Source: Bacteroidales bacterium
GTDB lineage: Bacteria > Bacteroidota > Bacteroidia > Bacteroidales > F082
Length of the DNA stretch: 53,164 nt
Direction of reading: 5' to 3'
Assembly (NCBI GenBank): GCA_017428285.1
Contig: JAFRRE010000126.1
Location: 1 to 53,164 of the forward strand
Shown: positions 42,478-51,405 of the stretch, piece by piece
Numbering within the stretch: the stretch's first letter is position 1
Layout: each line of letters starts with the position of its first letter
The notes under the pieces: generated by a model
Databases searched by the model: none
Seen by the model: the letters and a program-made list of their open reading frames with translations, nothing else
Told to the model about the DNA's origin: nothing
Program-made: the position numbers and the translations under genes

Positions 42478-43446
42478 ATGACGGACGAGTTGGATCGTAT
42501 CAAACAGAAGGTGGAACGCACCAACAAGCATTCCGCCTTCACTTTTCTCGTTTTTTTGGTCATCTCCACCGCTGCGTGGTTCTTGGTCAAATTGTCGGAA
42601 GACTATGTCACCCAGACCACATTCCGTGTGCTAATTGAGGAGGTCCCGGCCGAAAAATGGGTTTCATCGGATGAGCAATTCGTGAAGATGTCACTCAACA
42701 TCGACGGTTTTCACACGTTGAGGTACAAGATGATCCGTGAGCCCAATCGTTTTGTCACCATTCCTTTGTCTGAGGTTCCTTATCGTCTCGAGAGCAACAA
42801 TACCTATTCGTTCAGCAGCCAATATGTTTCTGAGAAAGTGGCCGAGAGGCTAGGCATCACTGCTTCCGACATTACTATGAATGATGCGAAAGTGTATTTC
42901 ACTATGGATGCCCTGAAATCGAAAGTGGTTCCTGTTGTTTTGCAATCCAACATCGCAACGGCGCGCCAATACGACATCTATGGCATCCCTATGATTGATC
43001 CGTCTTCAGTGACGATTTTCGGACCTCAGGAGGTCATCGATTCCATCAAACTGGTGAGAACGGAACTGCTGTCACGCGACAATGTGAACCAGAGCTTCAA
43101 TGCAACCTTGCCGCTCGACCTGTTGGATGGTCAAATCCATTCCAATACCAAGGAAGTGAAAGTCGAAGTACAGGTGGAGAAGTACACCGAGATGGATGTC
43201 GAAGTGCCTATCAAGGTGGCCGACAGTTTGAAGGTGCGTTTCTTCCCCGAGATGATGTCGGTGAAATGCCTTGTGGCTATGCGCGATTACGCCTCTATTA
43301 CTCCAGAGAATTTCACGGTAGCGGTTGACCGTCAGCAACTGAAAGCCATGCAACCTCTCTTGGATGTGCGTCTTGCTTCATGGCCACCCACCGTCCAAAT
43401 CCTGAGCACCCGCCCCGACAAGGTGGAATACCTTATTGTGCAATGA
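42478..43446 (+). CDS. YbbR-domain protein (CdaR-like)
   Basis: The 322-residue product has one N-terminal helix (FTFLVFLVISTAAWFLVKL) and an exterior region with YbbR-type beta repeats (for example VPVVLQSNIATARQYDIYG and FGPQEVIDSI). In Firmicutes such proteins regulate diadenylate cyclase, but the role in Bacteroidota is not shown. It starts 18 bases after yajC and its stop overlaps the coaE ATG by ATGA. Confidence 0.88.
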   Translation: MTDELDRIKQKVERTNKHSAFTFLVFLVISTAAWFLVKLSEDYVTQTTFRVLIEEVPAEKWVSSDEQFVKMSLNIDGFHTLRYKMIREPNRFVTIPLSEVPYRLESNNTYSFSSQYVSEKVAERLGITASDITMNDAKVYFTMDALKSKVVPVVLQSNIATARQYDIYGIPMIDPSSVTIFGPQEVIDSIKLVRTELLSRDNVNQSFNATLPLDLLDGQIHSNTKEVKVEVQVEKYTEMDVEVPIKVADSLKVRFFPEMMSVKCLVAMRDYASITPENFTVAVDRQQLKAMQPLLDVRLASWPPTVQILSTRPDKVEYLIVQ

Positions 43447-44027
43447 AAAAAGTTGCCATCACCGGCAATATAGGCAGCGGCAAGTCGTGGGTCTGCGAAC
43501 TGTTCAGGCAGCGTTTAGGCATTCCTGTCTACAGTAGCGACAATGCCGCCAAGCAGATGTATTTCATGCCTGAAGTACGCCAACAATTGGTGAAACGTTT
43601 TGGTGAAGCGTTTTATCTTTCCGAAACAGAGTTAAATAGAAGGCTTATTGCCGACTTGATTTTCCATGATGAAAGTGCCCAACGCGATTTGGAAGGTATC
43701 CTTTATCCCGCCCTGTTCGTCGATTTTGAGCAATGGATGGAAAAGCAAAATGCACCATACGTCTTGTTTGAATCGGCACTGGTGTTCGAAAAGCGTTTGG
43801 AAAAACGATTTGATGCCATCGTGATGGTGTCGGCTTCGGAAAATACTCGTTTGCGCCGTGCCATGGAGCGCGACCATTGCGATGAGGCTACCGTTAGGGC
43901 TCGTATGGCCAAGCAATGGCCTGAAGAAGGCAAGCGCCTGCTTGCCGATTATGTCATCTGGCATGAAAATGATGATGAAGACAATGCGCTCCTTGAGCAG
44001 ATTATGCGCCTGCATAAGTTATTCTAA
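43443..44027 (+). CDS. coaE: Dephospho-CoA kinase
   Basis: The 194-residue product phosphorylates dephospho-CoA, the last step of CoA synthesis. The Walker A TGNIGSGKSW is at residues 7-16, and the lid and DxD-like segments follow (LIADLIFHDE, ATVRARMAKQ). The start is ATG 43443, in ATGA overlap with ybbR; an upstream GTG-like start is not needed. It ends the operon that begins with the T9SS type B gene or with yajC. Confidence 0.95.
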   Translation: MKKVAITGNIGSGKSWVCELFRQRLGIPVYSSDNAAKQMYFMPEVRQQLVKRFGEAFYLSETELNRRLIADLIFHDESAQRDLEGILYPALFVDFEQWMEKQNAPYVLFESALVFEKRLEKRFDAIVMVSASENTRLRRAMERDHCDEATVRARMAKQWPEEGKRLLADYVIWHENDDEDNALLEQIMRLHKLF

Positions 44028-44035
44028 AGTTTTTC

Positions 44036-44065
44036 TTGTTAGTAAGCTTTTTTTTCGTATCTTTG
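44036..44065 (+). promoter_or_regulatory. Promoter of iorAB
   Basis: TTG (44036-44038), 19-base spacer and TATCTTTG (44058-44065), full consensus. The leader to iorA is about 100 bases. Confidence 0.75.
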
Positions 44066-44109
44066 TCCCAAATCTGAGAATCTTCGATTGTGAAGAGGTA
44101 TAATCTTTA

Positions 44110-44124
44110 CTTCGACAAGCTCAG
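44110..44124 (-). repeat. GAGCYTGTCGAAG family, copy 3 (single arm)
   Basis: CTTCGACAAGCTCAG is the exact reverse complement of the core at 19361-19375. Only one arm is present, in the iorA leader, with AT-rich filler (TTTGAAATTTAGATAC) around it. Confidence 0.75.
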
Positions 44125-44170
44125 TAGGACATGAATTTTGAATCTCAAATTTGAAATTTAGATACTAGAT

Positions 44171-45751
44171 ATGGAGAAATTATTGCTTTTAGGCGATGAG
44201 GCCATTGCTCAGGGCTTCATCGACGCTGGCGGCTCGGCCATCAACAGTTATCCGGGCACGCCTTCAACCCAGATTACAGAGTATGTCATCAACTCGAAAC
44301 AAGCCAAGGAACTTGGTGTGATTGCCAACTGGTGCGCCAATGAGAAGACGGCCCTTGAGGCCTCCATCGGCGTGGCTTATGCTGGCAAGCGTGCCATGAC
44401 TTGCATGAAGCATGTTGGCCTCAACGTGTGTGGCGACCCCTTCATGAATGCCGCCATCATCGGCACTAAGGGTGTTCTTGTCGTAGTGGCCGATGACCCG
44501 AGCATGTTCTCGTCACAGGATGAACAGGACAGCCGCTATTACGGTCATTGGGCCATGATTCCCATGTTGGAACCTTCCAACCAACAGGAGGCCTATGATA
44601 TGGTGCATTATGGTTACGAACTGAGCGAGAAACTCGGTACGCCAGTGCTCTACCGCATCCCAACCCGTCTGGCTCACAGCCGTGCTGGTGTGGTGCGTAA
44701 GCCCGTTCGTCCGCAAAACGAACTCACCGAGCCCGCCGATGCCAAGTCGTTCGTGTTGCTGCCTGCCAATGCCAAGCGCCTGTATCGCGATCTCATCGAC
44801 AAGCAACCCGCATTTACGGAGGCTTCTGAAACCTCGGGCTTCAACAAATATATCGACGGCCCGAAGAAGAACATCGGTATCATCACCACGGGTATCGCCT
44901 ACAACTATTTGATGGAGAACTTCCCAGGCGGTCAATGCCCCTATCCTGTCGTCAAAGTGACGCAATATCCGCTGCCTTACGATATGATCAACAAGCTCTA
45001 CGATGAGTGTGACGAAATCCTTGTCCTCGAAGACGGTCAGCCTTTCGTTGAGGAGCATATCAAGGGCTTCCTCGGCAAGGGCAAGAACGTCATGGGCCGC
45101 TTGGATGAGACCATCCGCCGCGATGGTGAACTGAACGCCGAAAAGGTGGCCAAGGCTCTTGGCATGGATGTGCCTGTAATGTATAAGGTGCCGGAAGTGG
45201 TTACCAACCGTCCGCCTGCGCTCTGTCAGGGCTGCCCGCACGTCGACAGTTACAACGCTCTGAACGAGGTTATGGCTAACCATAAGGGCGGCAAGGTGTT
45301 TGGCGACATCGGCTGCTATACTTTAGGCTTCAACATGGGTGCCATCAATACGACCGTGTGCATGGGTGCATCCATCACTATGGCTAAAGGTGCCAGCGAG
45401 GTGGGCGTCTTCCCGAGTGTGGCTGTCATTGGCGACGGTACCTTCGGTCACAGCGGCTTGACAGGTCTTATGGACTGTGTCAACGAGAAGGCCAATGTCG
45501 TGGTCATGATTCTCGACAATGACATCACTGCCATGACGGGTGGTCAGCCTTCATCGGCACACAACAAGATCCGCCGCATCTGCGAAGGCCTCGGTGTTGA
45601 GCCGGAGCACATCCGCGACATCATCCCGTTGCCCAAGAACCACGAAGAGAACGTGAAGATTATCGAAGAAGAGGTGAATTATAATGGTGTGTCGGTCATC
45701 ATCCCGCACCGCACCTGCATCGTGGAATTGAAGAAACACATGAAGAAATAA
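44171..45751 (+). CDS. iorA: Indolepyruvate ferredoxin oxidoreductase alpha subunit, no C-terminal ferredoxin domain
   Basis: The 526-residue product oxidatively decarboxylates aryl pyruvates to acyl-CoA and reduced ferredoxin. The pyrimidine-binding domain (INSYPGTPSTQITEY, ANEKTALEASIGVAYAGKRA) is first. The TPP domain follows, with LCQGCPHVDSYN, DIGCYTLGF and GDGTFGHSG...LDN as the metal/TPP motif. Full-length archaeal IorA ends with two [4Fe-4S] ferredoxin motifs; here the protein ends IVELKKHMKK without them, so electrons must pass another way. iorB follows after 117 bases. Confidence 0.93.
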   Translation: MEKLLLLGDEAIAQGFIDAGGSAINSYPGTPSTQITEYVINSKQAKELGVIANWCANEKTALEASIGVAYAGKRAMTCMKHVGLNVCGDPFMNAAIIGTKGVLVVVADDPSMFSSQDEQDSRYYGHWAMIPMLEPSNQQEAYDMVHYGYELSEKLGTPVLYRIPTRLAHSRAGVVRKPVRPQNELTEPADAKSFVLLPANAKRLYRDLIDKQPAFTEASETSGFNKYIDGPKKNIGIITTGIAYNYLMENFPGGQCPYPVVKVTQYPLPYDMINKLYDECDEILVLEDGQPFVEEHIKGFLGKGKNVMGRLDETIRRDGELNAEKVAKALGMDVPVMYKVPEVVTNRPPALCQGCPHVDSYNALNEVMANHKGGKVFGDIGCYTLGFNMGAINTTVCMGASITMAKGASEVGVFPSVAVIGDGTFGHSGLTGLMDCVNEKANVVVMILDNDITAMTGGQPSSAHNKIRRICEGLGVEPEHIRDIIPLPKNHEENVKIIEEEVNYNGVSVIIPHRTCIVELKKHMKK

Positions 45752-45763
45752 GTATGAGCTATT

Positions 45764-45834
45764 AGCCATTAGCTGTTAGCTTTTAGCTAGCTTCACGGCT
45801 GCTAATAGCTAACAGCTAAAAGCTAACGGCCAAA
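45764..45834. repeat. Inverted repeat of GCTAACAGCTAAAAGCTAA type between iorA and iorB
   Basis: The left arm around CTGTTAGCTTTTAGCT (about 45771-45788) can pair with the right arm AGCTAAAAGCTAACGG (about 45813-45828), about 15 bp. After it, AAACAATTA-like units (45833-45860) repeat about four times before the iorB start. Confidence 0.7.
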
Positions 45835-45868
45835 CAATTAAACAATTAAACAGTAAACAATTCAACAT

Positions 45869-46438
45869 ATGAAAAAAGATATAGTACTTTGCGGCGTGGG
45901 TGGCGATGGCATCGTTTCGGTGGCCAAGATCATCTCTGACGCTGCCTTGAATATGGGCATGAACCTGAAACAGTCCGAGATCCACGGCATGTCACAGCGT
46001 GGCGGTTCGGTCTTCTCTCACCTTCGCATCTCCGATGACGAGATTTTTGCCGATGTCATTCCGGAAGGTCAGGCCGACATCATCCTCTCTTCAGAACCTA
46101 TGGAAGCCCTGCGCTATCTGCCTTGGTTGAGCAAGGAAGGCTGGGTCATCACCAATAATGATCCTTTTGTGAACATCAGCAACTATCCTGATATGGAGAA
46201 GATCAACGCTGAGTTGGGTAAACTTGAGCATGTCGTTTCCTTCAATGCCAACGAGATTGCCAAGCAGCTGAAGGCGCGTTCCAACATGGTGCTGTTAGGT
46301 GCCACGGTGCCTTATCTCGGCATCTCCATGGAGAAGGTGGAAGAAGCCATTGCCCATATCTTCGGCAAGAAAGGCCAGGAGGTCGTTGACCTCAACATCC
46401 AGGCTGTGCGTGCTGGTTACGCTCAAGCCTCGAAATAA
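45869..46438 (+). CDS. iorB: Indolepyruvate ferredoxin oxidoreductase beta subunit
   Basis: The 189-residue product matches the gamma-type oxidoreductase domain (CGVGGDGIVSVAKIISDAAL, then HGMSQRGGSVFSHLRI), which binds CoA and is usual for IorB. With IorA it forms the catalytic complex. Following it are a GAGACGC hairpin and a strong terminator, so the iorAB unit ends here. Confidence 0.95.
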   Translation: MKKDIVLCGVGGDGIVSVAKIISDAALNMGMNLKQSEIHGMSQRGGSVFSHLRISDDEIFADVIPEGQADIILSSEPMEALRYLPWLSKEGWVITNNDPFVNISNYPDMEKINAELGKLEHVVSFNANEIAKQLKARSNMVLLGATVPYLGISMEKVEEAIAHIFGKKGQEVVDLNIQAVRAGYAQASK

Positions 46439-46447
46439 TCTGTTGTA

Positions 46448-46468
46448 GAGACGCAATGCTTGCGTCTC
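46448..46468. repeat. GAGACGC hairpin repeat, copy 3
   Basis: GAGACGCA (46448-46455), loop ATGCT, TGCGTCTC (46461-46468), just before the terminator at 46478. Confidence 0.8.
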
Positions 46469-46477
46469 CAAAAAAGA

Positions 46478-46512
46478 AAAATGCCCGATTGGTTAATCCA
46501 GTCGGGCATTTT
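46478..46512. terminator. Bidirectional terminator between iorB and the lipoprotein cluster
   Basis: AAAATGCCCGA (46478-46488) pairs perfectly with TCGGGCATTTT (46502-46512), with A-rich and T-rich sides. Confidence 0.9.
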
Positions 46513-46516
46513 GTTT

Positions 46517-47029
46517 TCATTTTTCACCCCATTTGAGCGGGTAGTTGAGGCAAGTGCAATAGCACGTCTCTCTCAGATAAAACCGAATAACGTTTTGTTG
46601 TCCGTCGCTGCCAACTGAAGAATAGGCATCGAGCCATCCATAATAAGAGCCATCTTCTGCACTGTGTACTACTGCAATGGGATGGACGGAATCATAATAC
46701 ACATGGATGCCTTTCCCCCACCAGTTCGAGTCGGTTATGTTTAGGTTGTCTATGCTGAGGATGCAAATCTGCCAATCTTTCATAGCTTGGATGAAAGGGA
46801 TGTCATATTCGAAATAGATTTTCAGGTCGGTCGTCTTGTCTTGGTCAAGATCAATACAGAGGGTGTCCCAAGTCTGCACGGAGTCGGCATAGCTGTAACT
46901 GATGTTCAGCGCAGGGTCGTATTTCTTATGCAAGATCTTGCCTGTTTGGCCTCCGTATTCCACTTTGTGGCAAGCAGAAAGGCAACCTATAAAGAGTGCA
47001 ACCAAATAAACTATCGTTGTTTTTTTCAT
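46517..47029 (-). CDS. Small lipoprotein, unknown
   Basis: The 170-residue product starts at ATG 47027-47029 (MKKTTIVYLVALFIGCLSAC with a lipobox ending in C20); the longer frame would overlap the upstream gene. The rest is unrecognised but has a beta-like pattern and IDLDQDKTTDLKIYF, an EF-hand-like acidic stretch. It is 13 bases downstream of the second tandem lipoprotein-barrel gene and is probably in the same transcript. Confidence 0.75.
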   Translation of the reverse strand: MKKTTIVYLVALFIGCLSACHKVEYGGQTGKILHKKYDPALNISYSYADSVQTWDTLCIDLDQDKTTDLKIYFEYDIPFIQAMKDWQICILSIDNLNITDSNWWGKGIHVYYDSVHPIAVVHSAEDGSYYGWLDAYSSVGSDGQQNVIRFYLRETCYCTCLNYPLKWGEK

Positions 47030-47042
47030 AGAGAGTGGGCTT

Positions 47043-48080
47043 TTAAAGGTAATAGCGAAGGCCTGCATATAAGTTGGGTCTGCGCTGAACTAAATAAAAC
47101 GATGCTCCAATTCCTACGCCAAGATGTTTGGTGAGCATTAGGTCGTAGGAAAGGGCACAGCCTATTTCAAACGATGATCGATTCTGAAGGTTTCTATTAA
47201 GGTACCCTAATAGAAATTCGAAAGTAATGGATTGGGTTTGATTGTCTTGTTTGTGGAGGTCGCAGGCACCATCGAGAAGGCAATCCAAAAGTTTTTGATT
47301 GGAAAGGAAGTATTTGTGATAGCCAATACTGCCACCGATAAAATGCCTTCGATATTTATGGTTTTGGAAGCTATGTAGGCAGTCATAGGTTAGGCCAAAG
47401 GTCATGTTCTTATTAATCAAGTTCACTTTTCCAGCATATACAAAACCTTTATTAACAGCATAACCGCCATCAACTGCAAATCTGACCTTCAAAGGCTTAC
47501 TTTTTTCTAGTTGTGTTCTAGCAAAGGTCGTTGTGTCCTCAATGTGATACGAAATGAGGTCGTCTTTGGGAATCCATACCGATCTTCTATGGCCTTGTCT
47601 TTCATAATCATGAACAAAAAGGATGGAAACATCTGACTCATCAGCAATGATGCAAGGAATAGTGTCACCTTCTTGTATGATTACGTAGTCATTAAAAGCT
47701 TTATCGATTGTTACAGCAGGTTCTGTCGGTGTATAATTGTTGTCGATGTCTAGGATGTAGGCTGCAATCTGGTGAAATCTGTTTCCATCAGAGTTTGGAT
47801 AGATGTGTGTCTGAATCTCCAAGCCATTCCCTCCAACAGCTCTGGCTTCATTTTTTGCTTTTTCCAGCAGATGTTCCCAGTTTCTTGCAGCAAATCCATC
47901 TAGGATGGCGATTCCACCGAGGACTTCGGCGTTTTCCGGAACGCTATCACCTACTTCAAAAACACTCACCTCCGATGTGTTATCCAATGGTGGATATTTG
48001 ACCTCGATGTTTTTGATGATTCGTGGAGCACAGGAAGTGAAGCACAAAAAGATTAAACCTATGGACAGGATTCTTTTCAT
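47043..48080 (-). CDS. Lipoprotein with barrel-like C-terminus (tandem paralogue 2)
   Basis: The 345-residue product has a lipobox (IFLCFTSC). Residues about 20-130 (EVSVFEVGDSVPENAEVLGG, then NEARAVGGNGLEIQTHIYP) resemble the neighbour's and, weakly, YbjQ/RcsF-like folds with an A-x-x-x-GGN-x-L segment. From about 200 to the end, aromatic and polar residues alternate, ending in GLRYYL, like an outer-membrane barrel. The gene is 5 bases downstream of its paralogue. The two share the order of all segments but differ enough that the duplication is old. Function unknown. Confidence 0.78.
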   Translation of the reverse strand: MKRILSIGLIFLCFTSCAPRIIKNIEVKYPPLDNTSEVSVFEVGDSVPENAEVLGGIAILDGFAARNWEHLLEKAKNEARAVGGNGLEIQTHIYPNSDGNRFHQIAAYILDIDNNYTPTEPAVTIDKAFNDYVIIQEGDTIPCIIADESDVSILFVHDYERQGHRRSVWIPKDDLISYHIEDTTTFARTQLEKSKPLKVRFAVDGGYAVNKGFVYAGKVNLINKNMTFGLTYDCLHSFQNHKYRRHFIGGSIGYHKYFLSNQKLLDCLLDGACDLHKQDNQTQSITFEFLLGYLNRNLQNRSSFEIGCALSYDLMLTKHLGVGIGASFYLVQRRPNLYAGLRYYL

Positions 48081-48085
48081 TGTTT

Positions 48086-49300
48086 TCAGAAATAATAATG
48101 GATGCCAGCAAAGACTTCCATTTGTATTGTCGTTATTTTCCTTGTTATAGGTAAATTATCTGCATTAAGACCTGTAGCTGTGAAAGGGATGCCCATGATC
48201 ATGCCATACCCAATACCTAAGCTTAGATGTTCAGTAATTAAATAATCATACCCACAATAACCGCCAGCTCCCAAGGTGCCTCCGGATAAGATGCAGGTAT
48301 TATCCAAATAAGACTCTTCTTCATGATAGGAAAGATAACCAAACAATAAATAATAGTACAGCCAATGTTTTATCATTGATGGCTGTATTTCGCATCCTCC
48401 GTCAAGAAGACAATTCAAACGTTGACGCTTTGAAATGATGGGTGTATTGAGCCCAAAGCTGCCTGCAATGAAGTGTAGTTGTTGGTGACAGTCTTCAGTA
48501 TGGCCGCTGTTACTATAATTATGTCCCGAGAAATGCGTTGTTCCTTCAAGATTGTAATAGCCATAGTGTAGGCCGAGAGTAGCACCGTTGTTAGTGTTGA
48601 AACGCACATCACCAAAACCAGTAAAGCCTTTGGAAGAATGACTTGAATAAGTGCCATCAAGGAAGCCAGTGCCAACATTCAATGAATATCCGCCATTTAC
48701 AGAGACAATCATATTAAATAGCTTATTCTTCTGCTTATATCTTTCTATGACTGTAGAGTCTTCGATATGATACGACCGTATGTCGCTTTTGGGAAGAGAA
48801 ATAGCTTTTCTATTGCCCCGCCTTTCATATCCGTAAACCACTTGAAGGTAACTTTCCGATTCAAAAACGATGAGCCCTGGGATGGTATCGCCATCTTTCA
48901 TGACCACGAAATCGTTAAAGTCTTCTTTTTTGAACGTCTTGGGTTGAGTTGGCTTAACCTTGTCATCGACATTCAGTATGAATGCGGAGATGAGATTGCC
49001 TCCACGGCCATCTTGGTTAGGATAAACGCGGAATTGAACCTCAAGGGCATTGCCTCCAGCGGCTCTCGCAACTTTTTTGGCCTTTTCGAAGACGGCTTCC
49101 CCATCGGCAGGTCTTGTGGAACTGATACAGAGTCCACCAAGAACTTCGGAACGCTCCGGGACGGTGTCGCCCATCTCATAAATGGTCACTTCAACACTGT
49201 CATCAAGTGGAGGAAGCTGTTTCGTGATATCCTTCATCAGCGCAGGGGCACAAGATGAGAAGATGAAGGCAAAGATGCTAAAAAGTAGGATTCGCTTCAT
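48086..49300 (-). CDS. Lipoprotein with barrel-like C-terminus (tandem paralogue 1)
   Basis: The 404-residue product has a lipobox (AFIFSSC) and the same plan as the next gene: EVTIYEMGDTVPERSEVLGG (residues about 37-56), KKVARAAGGNALEVQFRVYP, a DFNDFVVMKDGDTIPGLIV segment, then DSTVIERYKQKNKLFN and a barrel-like C-terminus ending IHYYF. Compared with its paralogue it has about 60 more residues in the C-terminal half, including a serine- and histidine-rich loop (SSHSSKGF). It starts 17 bases after the cstA stop codon, so cstA and the three lipoprotein genes may be cotranscribed. No known function. Confidence 0.78.
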   Translation of the reverse strand: MKRILLFSIFAFIFSSCAPALMKDITKQLPPLDDSVEVTIYEMGDTVPERSEVLGGLCISSTRPADGEAVFEKAKKVARAAGGNALEVQFRVYPNQDGRGGNLISAFILNVDDKVKPTQPKTFKKEDFNDFVVMKDGDTIPGLIVFESESYLQVVYGYERRGNRKAISLPKSDIRSYHIEDSTVIERYKQKNKLFNMIVSVNGGYSLNVGTGFLDGTYSSHSSKGFTGFGDVRFNTNNGATLGLHYGYYNLEGTTHFSGHNYSNSGHTEDCHQQLHFIAGSFGLNTPIISKRQRLNCLLDGGCEIQPSMIKHWLYYYLLFGYLSYHEEESYLDNTCILSGGTLGAGGYCGYDYLITEHLSLGIGYGMIMGIPFTATGLNADNLPITRKITTIQMEVFAGIHYYF

Positions 49301-49317
49301 AAATTGTAAACAGTTAG

Positions 49318-50775
49318 TTAAAACTGCGTTCGTTTTTGCTTTTTAAACCAGACCGTAAACAGAACCAATCCCAATACGGTGATGACGGCCCCTATGCCGT
49401 AACCGACGGGGCGGGGTAGGATGGAGCCGAGTCCACCATCGGCAGCCTTGGCCACGAATAGGAAACATCCCGTCACCATGGTCATGAAGAGGGCAGGGAT
49501 AAGGGTGATGAGATACCACATCTTGCCTTTGTTCTTGGCCAAGTAGACTGAGATAGCCCAAAGTGTCACCGTTGCCAGCACTTGGTTGGCCCAGGCAAAG
49601 TAACGCCAGATGACCTGGAAGCCTTTGGCATCGGATATGCTGTAGACCAAGATGGCGGCAGTGACAACAAACATCGGGACAGCCACAATCAAACGGTTCT
49701 TGATGGGCTTTTGGTCGTAGTGCATGAAGTCTGCGATGATGAGTCGCGCCGAACGAAGAGCTGTATCGCCAGAGGTCACAGCGGCGCTGATGACACCCAA
49801 AATGGTGATGGTAGCGATGACTGGCGTGAACCAAGTGTTGGCAATGATGCCCACGATGGCGGCACCACTCTTGCCCGTCACGTCAACTACACTGTCGGGG
49901 CCAAAGAAATAGGCTGCGGCAGCGGCCCAAATCAAAGCCACAACGCCTTCGGTGATCATGGCACCATAGAAAATCGGGCGGCCTTGTTTTTCGTTCACCA
50001 TGCAACGCGCCATCAACGGCGACTGTGTGGCATGGAAGCCAGAGATGGCACCACAAGCGATGCTGATGAACATCATCGGGAAGATGGGGTTGTTGGCCGC
50101 ATCGGGGTGACGGTTTTGAAGGCCACTCCATAATTCGGGAATCTCAGGCTTATAAATGAGGAAAGCCACGAAGATGGCCACAGCCATGCCCAACAGCAGG
50201 ATGCCGAAGATAGGATAGATTTTGCCGATGACCTTGTCGATGGGCAACAAAGTGGCAATTAGGTAATAAGCCAAGATGATGGCAATCCAAATATAAGGAT
50301 TCCAGCTCTGTGTAAAGTGTGCGTTGAGTAGGGTGGCAGGTGTATTGACAAACACCACGCCGACCAAAATCATCAAGATGATGGTGAAAGCACGCATGAC
50401 TTGCTTTGCACCATTGCCCAAATAAGTGCCATGGATTTCAGGTAGGCTTGCGCCTTTGTCGCGCAATGAAATCATTCCTGCGAGGTAATCGTGGACAGCA
50501 CCAGCGAAGATGCTTCCCAACACAATCCAAAGGAAGGATGCCGTGCCGAACTGTGCACCCATAATGGCGCCGATGATGGGCCCGACACCTGCGATGTTCA
50601 AAAACTGAATCAGGAAGATACGCCAAGGCTTCATCGGCACGTAGTCGACGCCATCGGCCATGGTGGTTGCAGGTGTGGCACGCTGTGGGTCGGCACCGAA
50701 GAGTTTCTCAACGAGTTTTCCGTATACGAAATAGCCGAGGATGAGTACGGCCAAAGCGATAAAGAAAGTAATCAT
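49318..50775 (-). CDS. cstA: Carbon starvation protein CstA (pyruvate/peptide transporter)
   Basis: The 485-residue product is a multi-span protein with about 15 helices. The CstA signature segments are FLNIAGVGPIIGAIMGAQFG, then FAGAVHDYLAGMISLRDKGAS and TSGDTALRSARLIIADF, each in place. In E. coli and relatives CstA imports pyruvate or peptides under carbon limitation. The length of 485 is the short form. No CRP or other regulator site is apparent. Its -7 box lies just upstream. Confidence 0.94.
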   Translation of the reverse strand: MITFFIALAVLILGYFVYGKLVEKLFGADPQRATPATTMADGVDYVPMKPWRIFLIQFLNIAGVGPIIGAIMGAQFGTASFLWIVLGSIFAGAVHDYLAGMISLRDKGASLPEIHGTYLGNGAKQVMRAFTIILMILVGVVFVNTPATLLNAHFTQSWNPYIWIAIILAYYLIATLLPIDKVIGKIYPIFGILLLGMAVAIFVAFLIYKPEIPELWSGLQNRHPDAANNPIFPMMFISIACGAISGFHATQSPLMARCMVNEKQGRPIFYGAMITEGVVALIWAAAAAYFFGPDSVVDVTGKSGAAIVGIIANTWFTPVIATITILGVISAAVTSGDTALRSARLIIADFMHYDQKPIKNRLIVAVPMFVVTAAILVYSISDAKGFQVIWRYFAWANQVLATVTLWAISVYLAKNKGKMWYLITLIPALFMTMVTGCFLFVAKAADGGLGSILPRPVGYGIGAVITVLGLVLFTVWFKKQKRTQF

Positions 50776-50797
50776 AGGTCTATGTGTTTAATTGCCG

Positions 50798-50805
50798 CAA
50801 AATTA
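50798..50805 (-). promoter_or_regulatory. -7 element of cstA
   Basis: Minus-strand TAATTTTG, 22 bases before the start codon; no TTG at -33. Confidence 0.5.
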
Positions 50806-50905
50806 CAGTTTTTGAAAAACAAAATGCACGGTCGTGACCAAAAAATACAAACAAAAAGCGGCCAGAATTCCTTCAAGCCGCTTGATGGTTGTTTTGTGAC
50901 AATGC

Positions 50906-51376
50906 TTAATCGTCGATTTTGGTCACGTTGAAGCACTTGTCGAACTTGATTTCAAGTTCACTGGAGAGTTCGATTTCCCAACTTCTGCGTTTCTTCTCGA
51001 TTTTGATGATGCTTTGGTTGGCAAAGTTGGTCTTCACGTAAGTGGAGATTTGCTCGGGAACGAGTTCGGCAGGCACAGCGGTGTATGTATTAGAGTGCTC
51101 ACAGTCAATTTTCTTCCATTCGAAGTCGCGTGTGAAATCAAGTTGCGTACCGTCGCTCAGCCTCACTTCATATTCATCCCATTCAGGCTTCACTATGAGG
51201 ACATTGGCTTTTGGAAAATAGGTCTTTACAAATTCAGTAATAGCTGGAGTAGGGTCGTTGGTGATGGGGTCGATCCCTTCAGTGACTTGTTGTTTTTCAA
51301 TGTTGTTGGCCATTACGTTGTATGTTCCGAAACAAAACAGCGCAACAAAAGCAGTGATGATAGCTAGTTTTTTCAT
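50906..51376 (-). CDS. PepSY-like (BLIP-like) exported protein
   Basis: The 156-residue product has a signal peptide (MKKLAIITAFVALFCFGTYN). It then has two copies of the PepSY-like fold of Bacteroidota (PAITEFVKTYFPKANVL and PEQISTYVKTNFANQSII as their helices, VEKD-like KKRRSWEIELSS strands). These proteins resemble beta-lactamase inhibitor-like folds but no target is known. It is 29 bases after the prfB stop and may be in the prfB transcript. Confidence 0.85.
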   Translation of the reverse strand: MKKLAIITAFVALFCFGTYNVMANNIEKQQVTEGIDPITNDPTPAITEFVKTYFPKANVLIVKPEWDEYEVRLSDGTQLDFTRDFEWKKIDCEHSNTYTAVPAELVPEQISTYVKTNFANQSIIKIEKKRRSWEIELSSELEIKFDKCFNVTKIDD

Positions 51377-51405
51377 TTTTTTTGTTTGTTAATTATGTAA
51401 TGTGG

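Noticed and set aside
49343..49834. A 163-codon minus frame inside cstA
   Set aside because: Shadow of cstA in another frame on the same strand.
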